Assembly (NCBI GenBank): GCA_030248215.1 | Contig: JASANG010003922.1 | Location: forward strand, 284,001-348,000 | Source of the DNA: Enoplolaimus lenunculus | Taxonomy: Eukaryota; Nematoda; Enoplea; Enoplida; Thoracostomopsidae | Reading direction: 5' to 3' | DNA length: 64,000 bases | Notes under the pieces: model-generated | Database searches by the model: none | The model's input: only the letters and a program-made list of their open reading frames with translations | Told to the model about the DNA's origin: nothing | Shown: piece by piece, positions 23,605-35,024 of the stretch | Layout of the letters: each line of letters starts with the position of its first letter | Position numbering within the stretch: the first letter of the stretch is position 1 | Made by a program: the position numbers and the translations under genes

Positions 23605-23715
23605 GGATTGGAATGGCGCAAGTACGCTTTAGACTTATATTTTGTTTAGGCTTAGGCGTACGCTTAGGAGTAGTCTTAGCATAAAACCTCACCGTATCCC
23701 ATGTAAAAGAAAGAA

Positions 23716-24644
23716 ACTAGGTAAAAGTGCCCCTAGAAGGGACAGATTGTGATATGTTTCGCTTGAAGCATGTAAAAGAGTTTAAACAAGGGTTAGTTAG
23801 GCCATAGAATAGTAGGTAATGCTTATAATATTAACTCCATAACTTATATGAAAATAGTTGCCATCTATATCTTTGACGGCTGTCTTTCAGTATTAACACG
23901 CTTGCGGTCAGTGAAACAAGAAACATATGGGCCCAACGAACATTCATCTGTTAAGCTATAAATGGCACTATGGGTTTTCAAGGCGTTCTAAGGTACAACT
24001 CTCAACATGCCTTTCGTATAACAGTCATTTGCTTTTTAAAGGTATCTCAATTGAGCGCCAGCAGAACATGTTCTTTGAAATATTTAGCAACGTTTGAATT
24101 GTATTTTCTAGATGAATAGCTTAAATATGTCACGGCACAGAACACAATTTGAAAAAGTTTCTGGACTTCACATCATCAAATTGTCATGGTAAAGATAGGT
24201 AAAATGGTCGAGCACGTATGTGTGACATTTTTTATTCGATAATCAATAGACGCAATTTGTAATCTTGCAATATTGAAATATTTACTAATCAAGTTTTAGA
24301 AACATAATATTTTAAAACTCAAAAAATATCCTCTTCCAATGAAGGATGCTAGATTAGATCACATATAAACTGAACATTGTAAAACCCAAGAAACGCTAAA
24401 ATTAAGCTGATAGGTGATGTCCGCTGGGCCCATATGTTTCTTGTTTCACTGACCGCAAGCGTGTTAATACTGAAAGACAGCCGTCAAAGATATAGATGGC
24501 AACTATTTTCATATAAGTTATGGAGTTAATATTATAAGAATTACCTACTATTCTATGGCCTAACTAACCCTTGTTTAAACTCTTTTACATGCTTCAAGCG
24601 AAACATATCACAATCTGTCCCTTCTAGGGGCACTTTTACCTAGT
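23716..24644. mobile_element. young foldback element with 220-bp inverted arms
   Basis: Arms at 23716-23935 and 24425-24644 are reverse complements with a single mismatch by eye (G or T within GGTAATGCTTATAA). Each arm begins ACTAGGTAAAAGTGCCCCTA at its outer end and finishes ATATGGGCCCA at its inner end. The 490-bp centre has no reading frame of note. The outer edge is flanked by TA, or CTAG, on both sides, so the target duplication could be TA (Tc1/mariner-like) or CTAG. The class is not settled. Near-identity of the arms suggests recent insertion or arm homogenisation. Confidence 0.9.
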
Positions 24645-25334
24645 ATAAATATACACGCGTAAAACCAGAGTTTTATTTCGGAATGGGATAGTTTCTGATC
24701 AAAGTTATTCGCGAACAGGGATATAGCGAGCGAGAAAATTATTTTGACTTCTAAAATATCGCAGCTTTAAATTGCGAAAATATTCCTTGGTTGTTTTTTT
24801 ATAAAGTTTGAAACAGGATGTGACAATATCAACTGTTCTAGCGTACCGAAACGAACATATACACAACGCTAAAATCAGAGAAAAACCTGTAGACAAAACG
24901 ACAGCCGCAAATATAGGTTCAATCAAAAAGTTTTCTATATCAAAGTATCCTCTCTGTATATTATGCCGACTCGTTTTTATTGCGAGTTTAGAAGCGTTTT
25001 CTATGCGTATAAACACGGCCTATTCGTTTTCCAGTTGTTTCCATTATGTATCTTTAGTGATGGACATCGGATATTTTTTCATATCTGGATAACCGGCAAT
25101 TATGATCGGATAATTATTGGCATTTTGAACATCCGGATATGTATTTCCTTTCGTATTTCCGGATATGTTTAATATCTACATATCAAGCATTTCTTACAAT
25201 CTATACCGTATATAAATTTAGTGGTAAAATTATGATTTACTTTTTTCAAAGTTTACCGTATAGCTTGGTTCCACTTGAGGTGAAAATATATACGAAATCG
25301 AAATCAGATAGCAACTAATAAATTTAAATTTTAA
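24645..25334. other. gene-free stretch, one weak minus-strand frame
   Basis: A minus-strand frame of 103 codons (24705-25016) contains one hydrophobic segment, but it matches no family I know and is contradicted by an overlapping plus-strand frame. I do not call a gene. Confidence 0.35.
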
Positions 25335-25598
25335 CCCTTTCACTCATAGAGTATACTATGAGCAACTAAATACTATAATGTACGAGCAATACACACACTG
25401 CGAGCAGTGTTTAACATTTATAACATATATGCGCAGTGCAAAATCTCCACAAGACGTGAGAGCCTACTCGGGCTCGGGCGTCTAGCTCCTATAGCTCAGT
25501 GGTTATCGTAAACGCCTCCCACCAGTGAGACTGGGGATCGAAATCTTACCTTGAAATTACATCTAATATGAAATTGAAAATATTCATGTGAGAAAGGG
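25335..25598 (+). mobile_element. tRNA-like element with TTAA target duplication
   Basis: 264 bp lying exactly between TTAA (25331-25334) and TTAA (25599-25602). The ends are inverted: CCCTTTCACTCAT against CCCTTTCTCACATG. The termini and TTAA are of piggyBac type. Inside, 25485-25550 resembles a tRNA: TATAGCTCAGTGG (box A, 25490-25502) and GGGATCGAAATC (box B-like, 25533-25544). The acceptor stem does not close, so it is a tRNA-derived piece and not a working tRNA. Confidence 0.8.
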
Positions 25599-25784
25599 TT
25601 AATGAAAAAATTCTTACTTAGTATCTTTAAAACTAATGTTGATTTCGATGACTTCAACAAAAATCTTCAGTGTTGCGAACAATTCTGGTAAAGTACTTAA
25701 GCTGCCTTTTTGACAAATATCGGTAACTAAAGCTTTGCGAACTGCCTCAAAGTTAAAAGCAAACTAGGGCACAACTATTATAAA

Positions 25785-25930
25785 AACAAAACAATACATT
25801 ACTGAAATTATCGGTACTTTCAGCAAAAATTCCACCGAAGCCGGAACCTGAGATCGGATTGCTGTCGAAACCGGAGGCAGACCTCTGGTTGTACCCTGCC
25901 GTCTAGTCGTAGCAGTTCAACCAAGCTCTA
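25785..25930 (+). repeat. dispersed repeat family G, partial copy
   Basis: CATTACTGAAATTATCGG and GAGGCAGACCTCTGGTTGTA match the complement of the 21-kb copy. Confidence 0.5.
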
Positions 25931-27135
25931 AAAATACAACTGAAGGACGATTTTGTCAGCTGATTGGTCAGCTCAAATCCGAAGTTGAGCGTTTAATTAT
26001 ATACAACTAAAACATAAACATAAGCATATTCGTAGGGTTTGATCATTGAAAGCGACCCGTCTGCTGTGCGGAATTGCGTCTGGCTTATTAATCGTGGCGC
26101 TCGCAAGATTTTCTACTATATTCTACCGCTAGTTTGACCCTCGATTTCTGCGACACACAAAATGAATTTTTTACTGGACTTAAAATAATAAACAATATAG
26201 TATGCCTAGCTTGTTTGTTTATTTCGCTCGTTTAAAATTATTTCAATTGTAACCCGTGTCCTGGTGACAGCGATTCTTTGTCATTCATTTGCTAAATTCC
26301 GTCAATCCTTAGATGGCCTTTAAAGAGAACTGCAAAAATCGACCCGAGGCTGGGAGCCAGCCTGTGGGCTTGGCCAACAAACGCTTGATTCGCCAAAGCC
26401 AAAGGGTCCCGACTATGCAACACCTTGTAGTTTAACAATTCCAACACTACGTAGTAAGGCAAAATGTACCAGCTCGCGTTGCGAATTAAACAGGCCTCTG
26501 CTTTTTAGGTAAACAGATGTTGCGTGCATCGTCGAAAATCGAATAAAGCGAAGCGAATGGAATTTACTGGAATAGAACGAACTGTGGTCACAGGGTCATT
26601 TAGATACGTGGAATTCATTTTAAATCAACTCATTCTGCTGCTCAAATTTTTAAACTTTCAACAACGTTCATATTTAAATATCAGATTTAGTTTTAGGATA
26701 GTGGAAATTTATTCGAAACACAATAAAAGTTTTGTAAAAGTTTTAAGTTGCAGCTAAATATATACAAGGCTAAGAGTTTTGAATGTCTGTGGAACTTATT
26801 ACAAGTCAGTGATTTTAAATTGTCGTGTAAAGTGTGGTTTGAAATTGTTCCAGTCGGTAAGAAACAGTCATTTTTTGGCAATTTTTTTACTCTCACCGCA
26901 TACATGCAACCAACATGTGAAAAGGAAACTTTTCAGTTCATTTTTCAATATCAATAAAATACGGAGGAGTTTTACAACAAAACGTCTGATTATTTACGGT
27001 AGCCGGGGCACTTTTTCTATTTTCATTCAGAACGGCTGCAGCCCTCAAATCCCGGCATCAAGTCGTTATCATACTACAAGGCCAAAAACACAGTCTAAAA
27101 GTAGTTCGTTAGAAATTTTTAGTGTTCCAATAAAA
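25931..27135. other. gene-free stretch
   Basis: Several overlapping short frames around 26.5-27.2 kb on both strands have no motif or splice support. Confidence 0.4.
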
Positions 27136-27307
27136 GGCCGATGTGAAGATCACGGGCTGGACGTTTTTCTGTGGGACTAGATTAGACTAAGCTTAAGCTT
27201 TAGACTATTTTTTTGCTATGCTTAGGCTTAGACTTAGGCTTAGGCTTAGGCATAGTCTTAGGAATATACTTATAATATTGTTCCGCCCCTGTTCTTTACA
27301 TTGGCCC
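27136..27307. mobile_element. family A TIR element, copy 5
   Basis: GGCCGATGTGAAGATCACGG on the left and the complement-like CCGCCCCTGTTCTTTACATT on the right. The interior has four near-perfect TTAGGC repeats in GGCTTAGACTTAGGCTTAGG. Confidence 0.75.
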
Positions 27308-28592
27308 AATAAAAGGGACAAAGCCGTCTTGTTTCATAATACTTTTTCAAAACTTTCCGGAGTTTTTTAAGTTTTCAACGCAAAACACTTTTTTAAATTT
27401 TAACTTGAACACTTTCGAAACTCCGCACTATACTATTACAAGTCATTACAGTACCATTTGCAGACTGGTATCAGTAGAGTCTTTCATTTCCGTTTAAAGA
27501 ATTTTTGGTTCTGCCTATAAGATTTATATGCTTATTTTCAGACAAAAAATGATTTTTTCAGAAATTTGAGTTTTTGTAATTTTTCCAAACCGCGTTCTAC
27601 AACATTTATTCGTACCACGACACCATGCTTAAAATAGAACTATCAGCTATCAGAAACTGTATACAATACTTGGCCAAGACAGAAATCACTAAAAATCACG
27701 CAAAATAATTGCGATCCGTCAAATTATTTTCTTCTTAACAGCGCACGTTCTTGTCAATGTTTGCAATTTAAATTTCACAGGCATCTGTTATATTCATGGT
27801 TGCTGGTGCATGAACCTGTTTTCACTCAGAGAGACAAAAGGTAACAATATGTTTTGTGTTTTATAAGAATTAAAAAAGTTAAAAATTTGACAAAAAACTT
27901 GAACACATCGCATGATTTGAGATGTAATCCTGTACCAAAAATCACATCGTTAAAAATGATAATTCGCGGAGATCTTATAAGTACTCTTTGTATTCGTAGC
28001 GCCGCTATCTGTACCTGCTGAGCGGTTTAATTTGATTTTTAGTTAGAAGAATATCGTTTTACCTCCCGGAAAGTTGGCCATAAAACTATAAAAAATAATA
28101 CGCCAATTGCGCAACTTTGTTATAAATTCAATTTTAAGAAATGGATATTTCATTAAAGAAGGAAGGATATTTTTGCGCTTTTGCGTTGCACTGACCTTGT
28201 CTTGTGTCCTCAGACTGAAAAATAAGTTTATTCGTTGGAGTTTTTTTAAGTTTTATTTTAAATAAATTATATTGTATTTAATGTAAATTTCCACGCATTT
28301 CTTTGACAGTTCACAGTTTATTTATATGAGAATTACGGTTTACGGAGGATATCATTTGTCAAAGATGTTTATAAGGCAACTTCAACTGATTTTTTGAGGT
28401 TTCTCTACATTTAGACACGGTTGGTTTATAGAATAGTTTTTCGTTTTCAATGTTTTTCAAAAAATATATAATTCTAAAAACTTGGCTTAAAATATCCTTT
28501 TCTGCTATAATCAGAAAATCAGTTAGCTTAACGAGTTACGATAAAGCATAATAATGGGCTACGAATTGTCGAGTAAATGAAATTTCTGATTA
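27308..28592. other. gene-free stretch
   Basis: AT-rich. Nothing recognised. Confidence 0.4.
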
Positions 28593-28629
28593 CAACTTGT
28601 CGGACGACGAGTTGTCCGGCGACAAATTG
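28593..28629. repeat. imperfect palindrome
   Basis: CAACTTGTCGGACGACGAGT followed by TGTCCGGCGACAAATTG. Several overlapping inverted arms can form. Confidence 0.6.
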
Positions 28630-28810
28630 TAGTTATACCGTTCTAAAGTAAGTAGAGCTACTAACAGATTGGATTCTGTGGGCTACAGTAAAGGTGTCGA
28701 AGCCAGAGCTCGACAAAAAATTATTGAGCTAATAATTTCAAAATTGATGTAAAATTTCTTTGCCAAAATGATAGCAACTCCCAGCAAAAAATCTGCGCAT
28801 TCGAAACGGA

Positions 28811-29252
28811 TACTGTTGTGACCCGAACAAAAGGGGGTACTGATATTTATTTGGCCTTTCCAGAGTGGACCCCCCTTGTTATTCGGTTACGGACTGTTAT
28901 TTATTTTTAGTCTACGCTCCGCCACCCTTCGTTACTGATATTTATTCGGTACTGCATCTATCCTTTGAATTTAACGTATATTTATCTTGCGTCACAATAG
29001 CGTGAGCGATAATGCAAGGTTAGGAATACACTTTCAAAACGTAAGTTCGCTTTAAAGTTTCTAACTGAAATTATTTGGCACTGGAGTCATTTATGCGCTA
29101 TAAGTAGGGATAATTGTCATTTATGGACTCTAATTAGGGTTTAGGGACTTTATCCGCTTACGGACTCTTATTAGGGATACGGACTCCTAGTGATTGGGAC
29201 CCAAAATGGGGACCCCCTCTTATTATCCCCTCTTATTCGGGTCATTACAGTA
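28811..29252 (+). mobile_element. family B TIR element, copy 1
   Basis: 442 bp. Starts TACTGTTGTGACCCGAACAA and ends CTTATTCGGGTCATTACAGT followed by A. The interior holds GATATTTATTTGGCC near the left end and repeated GGACTC(T)nATTAGGG units near the right. No coding sequence. Confidence 0.85.
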
Positions 29253-29575
29253 CTGGTTCAAGTTGAATCCAGTTCCGAGATAATATCATCAACCATTTTT
29301 AATGCTATGTTAATTTGGCATGCTGAGTCCTATAAAACAAGACCTGTGAGGTTTAGCCCTCCTATAAATTTTTGTTCCGCTGGAAACGTTGAGTACCATA
29401 TGCAAATTAGTGAAAATGCTCCAATGTCCCCTCGAAAATTTTTCCCCAACACGTTGCACTAGCAACGAGTATGAATATTCTTCATTTAGATTCAATAAAA
29501 TATCTCGCACTTCAACGGTCTCACCCCACAAGTTTAGCCTAAACATTAGCCGAAAGTCTCTATGCGTGAGCCTCT

Positions 29576-29885
29576 GCCATATCTAAAAATTTCGAAAACT
29601 GTAAATGTGAACACGTACAAGAACAAAATCTGCACCGGGTCCATTTAGTTATCGAAGTGATCGAATATGTAGTATGTTTCAGTACAGCGGGAGGTCAAGT
29701 TTAGCCTAAGCCTAAGTCTTTGGTTGAGCCTAACCTAAAAAGTATACCTAAAAGCCTACTGCCATGTCGAAAAATGTTGAAAACTGTAAAAGGGGACACG
29801 CACGAGTGCAAAATTTGCACTGGTGGATAATTTTCATAGTGTTCGAGTATTTAGCGTGTGTACAACTAAGTACAGCGGAAGATAA
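29576..29885 (+). repeat. diverged direct repeat, about 184-bp period
   Basis: The segment starting at 29576 (GCCATATCTAAAAATTTCG) and the one at 29760 (GCCATGTCGAAAAATGTTG) stay alignable through AAAACTGTAAA, GCAAAAT-type words and GTACAGCGG. TTAGGC-like words lie between them. Confidence 0.6.
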
Positions 29886-32542
29886 AATCATGAAATGCGA
29901 AAAGTTTTCAAACAAAAATGATGTATCGTTCCAGAGCAACAGAAGATGGTTACCGCCGCTATTCGTCGCTGTTGTCAAATGGACACTGAGAATGTGGTAA
30001 AATTCATGCAACAAAGTATTTTCATGTTATTATCAGTCAGTTTTAATCGTTGCATGCATTTTATATTCCTACCTACATATTATAATTTACTTATGTCGCT
30101 ATTCTTGTATATAATACTGCGAAGCTTGCAGAATGTTGTATTCCGAGCTGGAAAGGAGGGAAGTTGTTTTACCGTGCCTTTATTTTGCTCATCAAGGGTG
30201 TAAGTTGACCGGAAACGGAACTAACTGAATTTTTTGCTGCATATCTTCAAATTAATACATTTCAAATGTTTAAAAACACGTTGTGGAGGTTGAGCTATTG
30301 CTGATATATTGTGTGCGTGGTTTACATTAATTTGTTTGCGCAATGGAGAATTCTGAGGAACAACTGATTCCATTAAAAAGGCCGAACTTGTGGCTAAGAG
30401 TAGAAATTTTCCGCAAGGTCCGGCGAATTTTTTCACGCAAAGCTCGAAATTTTTGAACATTATATATATATAGTTTTTTATAGCACACAAGGTGCATGTA
30501 AAAGATCAGGGGCGGAGTGTTTTTCTGCGGAACGGAAAAGGTTTAGAATTAAATTCTTTCACTTTAGACAAATAGGGTTAAAAGCTCATTTTAGTACGCT
30601 TAGGCTTAGGCTTTCAGAATACGGCCCTGTTCTGGGAAATTGCCGCAGACAAGATACATATATACAGGGCAGTTCAAACTTTTAGTAACGATGGTTGCTT
30701 AAAATTCAATTACGAAGTAGTCATCGGTGGCTCTGAACTACAGAAAGCCATCGACGCTTGCCTGCGTTCGTGGACTAGCCAACAACAGGCTTGAAATTTA
30801 ATTTTCCAAGTAGCCGTCGATGCCTCTGAAATGCAAGTTAGAGTAGGAACACGAAATGCAATGACTTTTACTGGGTAGTAGTTGTAGTTGGTTGTAGAAC
30901 AAAAGTTCCACTACGTACAGTGGCTAAAGCAGAACTGTTGGCACTAAACGCAACCACTAAAATTCAGCAACAGTGCCAACTACAGCTACTTTGCATTTCC
31001 AATCACTAAACGACAGGTGCTAAAATTAAATTTCAAACCTAACTACAATTACAGATTTTTGATTTTTAACGCTTTGTCGTTTGTATTTATAAATTACGAA
31101 AATTCAAACTTTAACCAACGCTAGTTGCTGTTTTTCAAATAGCAAAAGTGGTCGGCTATTGCTGTTGACAATTTCCGCATAACGTACACAAATCAATGTA
31201 AACTACGAATATTTTTAAAAATGTCCATGGAAAGACGTACCTAGGAGTGTTCCATTACAAAAGGCAAAGCTGTTAACAAAGTTCTTTATTGTTTTTACGC
31301 TACAGATTAGTACTCGCATATCTCCAGCCATACTATTTTTATAATGAAAGTAAATGAATTTGACGGGAAAAACAGCTGCATGATCTGAGCCATTCGCATA
31401 TATTCGAAAGAATTTGGTCTAGCGAGAACACTATTTCTACAGTTTACATTGTTCCTAGAAGTTTTAGTTTGATATCTTGTCAGTCAGGGACTTTACAGAA
31501 TGGAGTATGACCAGGCTCGAAGTCAGCTTTCATTGTTTAGGGGCTAGAAACTTATACAAAGCTGTCAGACTATTTGCAAGTAGGGCTAAAACTTTTCTGG
31601 AGGTGGTTGATTCTTCCTTGCTTGTCTCTAGCTACCAAAACGGGTAGATGGGATATGTCCCTTCCCAAAACTTGCGAGCAAAAACAAACAGGCTTAGAAA
31701 CTACCACCAAGTATTAATAATCATTGAAGTTTTTTTAGTTATTGCATAAAATGTTGAACCTTTAACGCAATTTTTAGCACCATCAATATATGAAACATAA
31801 GTTTTTTTAAATTTAAATTAGATTTCTTTTTGATGCTTCTTGCCAAAAAGTTTTTATGTACCGTATACTCAATAGCTCAACAAAACCGCGAATAGTGCCG
31901 CTCGCAACTGTATTTTTATAGCTTGTGACCATATGCTAGTGCGCATCTATGCACCTTTATGTACCGACAAGTTTAGTAGCATTATTATACTGGGTTCAAG
32001 ATCTTTAATAAATTTTCGTGTTAACTAACGTCTGATTTTCGCACTAGATATCAGTGGTTCCTGTAAGCGCTTTTGTACCCACCATTAACCCCGAAGATTT
32101 TGACATTTTCGCAATTTAGCCTAGCTTGGCTTAGGGTCAGGCTTATGCATGCGCATTGGCAAAGGGTGTCAGACGTCTGGGGTATGTAAAATCGAGTTCG
32201 ACGTACATTTTACATTATTTTTCTTTTGCTAAATATATCGTTGTCATGTTTGCAATTTAGAGTGAACCAAAAAAAACTTCACTTTTAGCGACAGCAATTT
32301 CGTTAATGTTTGCCAAGTATCGGGTTATATTTGTTTAATTAATTAACAATTATGTGAAACCAAGGCTTGTTTCTACCAGAAGCATGTTTTGAGTTATAAC
32401 GTTATTGATTCTCTATGTTTCGGATATTGACTTAATGTATTTTTGAACAACGTCTTAGTTTTTAATTATACTAATTCAAGTCACAACTGGATATTAAAAC
32501 GACGTGCAGGACATATTGCCAGATTGTGACAGGTTTTACAAA
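29886..32542. other. gene-free stretch with one family A copy
   Basis: Apart from the element at 30490-30643 I see no gene. TTCAAACTTT-containing words recur at about 30670 and 31105, but the match is too short to call a repeat. Confidence 0.4.
30490..30643. mobile_element. family A TIR element, copy 6
   Basis: GGTGCATGTAAAAGATCAGG, GGCGGAGTGTTTTTCTGCGG, interior CGCTTAGGCTTAGGCTTT, right end ACGGCCCTGTTCTGGGAAAT. Confidence 0.65.
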
Positions 32543-32960
32543 TACTGTAGTGACCTGAATAAGAGAGGCGTAATAAGGGGGATCCCCATTTTGGGTCCCA
32601 ATGAATAAGAGTCCGTAAGCGGATAGAGTACGTAAACCCTAAATTAGAGTCCATAAATTTTAATTATCCCTAATTTTTGAGCATAAATAACTCCAGGCCC
32701 AATAATTTGCGTTCGAAATTTTAAAGCGTACTTAAATTTTGAAAGTATATTCAACGTTGCATTATCGCTTAAACTATTGATACAAGACAAATAAACGTTT
32801 AATTCAACGGATAGTTGCATTACCGGATATATCAATAACGAAGGGTGGCGGAGCGTGCGTTAAAAATAAATAACAGTCCGTAAGCGAATAACAGGGGGGC
32901 ACCATCTGGAGACGCCAAATAAATATCAGTCCCCCCCCCCTTATTCGGGTGACTACAGTA
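32543..32960 (-). mobile_element. family B TIR element, copy 2
   Basis: Reverse orientation. Starts TACTGTAGTGACCTGAATAA and ends CTTATTCGGGTGACTACAGT followed by A. A run of ten C interrupts the right end. Confidence 0.85.
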
Positions 32961-34535
32961 CTAAATTAGAGTAGTTTTTATATTTCGCTAAATTTGGCAC
33001 AGTTATTTGACGCAGTGGCGGACCAGAATTTTTTGCTAATGAACATACTTTTTGTGTTGCGAAATTGCACAATTTTGAAGCGTGCTTATCAAATTTGTGA
33101 TATTTTCAGATGGACGAATTGTGCTGAATGTGAAAACTTTTTGCTTTTGAGTTATGACATTACCATAATTTTCATCTGTTTTGCTGAAAAACACCTGTCG
33201 ACCTTCAGACGAATCATTTGCATTGCAAATTTTTTTACTACGAATATTGGTTCAGGTACAATGGGTTCAAGGGCAAAATTTTGGCTTTCCTCGTACAGTA
33301 TAGAATACAATGGTCGTAGAAATATTTGTTTCATTTCAATTTTGCTAAAACTATTTGCTCTTTCTAAAATTTTTGCTCGACTTATGCTTGAAAATTTTCT
33401 AATCTCATGGTCGTGTAACAAATATAGCTTTGCAACGTCTTTGAATACACAACTGGTCGGATAAAAGCTTCGGAAAAACAAAGCAGCGAACGAAGACAAT
33501 AGCGCAAGACAACATATTTAGTTTTTATTGCAACTAATTCACTTTGCTCAAAATGCACTTATTGCGCTTTTGATTGTTGAAATATCTTGTTCGTTTTTCG
33601 GCTTTATGTGTTTATATTTAAAATCACTTGAAATATTGTTGTTTTCCATTGCTGGCTTGTTGGCATTTCGACATCATGAAGACGAGTTTTAGAAGCTTCG
33701 TACAAGAAGTATTTGAGAAAATTGGTAAAACGAGCCAGAAAGCATATTTTCACAGGTCTTTTGACTAACTATATACCTTATTGGTTGGGTTTCCAAAATT
33801 TTATTTAAATATTTACTTAAGTTACGTTTAAGCATTGAGCCAGCGTCATAACAAAGCAGGCATCGTTTTGTTTTATATTGTGGAGGCATCATGGATCTAC
33901 AATCTTAGTTAGATCAATGGTAACCTGTCTGAACTGTTATTCCGTAACGCGCCAAATTTAGTCAGCGACTTAAGTATATATTTACTTAATTTCAATATGC
34001 GTTTAGAAACGATAAATGGTTAAGTAATTGCTTAACACATACTTAAGCTTAAAGTTGTACTTAAGTATAGGGTTTCAGAATACCGGCCGCTGTTTGATTT
34101 CTATTAATTCGGATATTAAATCAAGCGCTGTTTCCGCACAATTTTAAAATTTAAAGACATATTTTATTGAAAACGTTTGTAAAAACAGCAAAATTTGTTT
34201 ACGTTACTTTGCGTATTAAAATTTTCGGACGTAAACCTGAGCGATAAAGTACGGGAATGAGTGTATGAAAGCCGCAGCAATTGGTAAGATACCAATAAGA
34301 CTTAAGAAAATTTAATTAATTCATTAATAATGCATTATAGAGGTCTACAACTATGCTATCCCTAGTCAAGTCGTAAACATGGAGATTTCAGGGATTAAAC
34401 TCTGTTTTAGAATTTTTGCCTAGATGTGTTTACGCATCTTTTCAGCTGTTAACGCATGACGTGGCTATCGTATCCTTATGTTTATGTTTGTTCAACCTAT
34501 GTTTTCATTATAGGTCCTATATATAATTGCGGAAC
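32961..34535. other. gene-free stretch
   Basis: Frames overlap on both strands at 32994-33499 without recognisable motifs. CAGTGGCGGACCAG at 33013 looks like one end of a hAT-type element, but no partner end was found. Confidence 0.4.
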
Positions 34536-34700
34536 CAGGCCCGTAGCCAGGCTCAACTTGCTAGATGGGAACTAAAAATTTTTAGAAGAGGCATACAAGG
34601 GTTTTCGATGACTGACAAGGAAGGTTGAAAATTTTCTAAGGGAGGGGAGCCAATTATTTCCAGGGGTAGATGAGCCCCCTACCCCCCTTAGACTGCGAGT
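34536..34700. repeat. possible hAT-like fragment
   Basis: Starts CAGGCCCGTAGCCAGGCTC, like the element at 44120, and ends in C-rich sequence. The right end and target duplication were not found. Confidence 0.3.
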
Positions 34701-34841
34701 CTGTATAGTACCTTCCCTTTTATGCCATATGAATGAACAAATATAGTTAACTAAAAAGTATTATATCTGTTGAAATGTTCTATTAAATATACCTTTTTTT
34801 AATTTTAAAGTTTTAATAATTGATGAACCGGCCCATATATA

Positions 34842-35024
34842 ATGTACAATACAAACGCTGCTACCAATACCAGTTGTACCGCAAATTCACAGATGAGTAA
34901 CTATTGCAACGATGTTAATGGTGATAACAGTTTGAACGATGCATCAAACATACAAACCGCAGCGGTTCCTACGGCGAACGGCCATACGCCAGCGGCGCAA
35001 GAGTCGCTTGCAGTTATACCGAAG
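34842..35024 (+). CDS. large gene, exon 1
   Basis: 61 residues, MYNTNAATNTSC onward, Asn/Thr/Ala-rich. ATG is preceded in frame by TGA. The donor AAG|GTAAAA is phase 0. No signal peptide. Confidence 0.5.

Noticed and set aside
24705-25016. 103-codon minus-strand frame with a hydrophobic segment
   Set aside because: No family resemblance and an overlapping plus-strand frame; composition like the AT-rich surroundings.
30671-31140. TTCAAACTTT-type direct repeats about 435 bp apart, considered as terminal repeats
   Set aside because: Similarity is only about 20 bases and broken; no element features lie between.
32994-33499. Overlapping 156- and 115-codon frames on opposite strands
   Set aside because: No recognisable motif, no splice context, and each is the shadow of the other.
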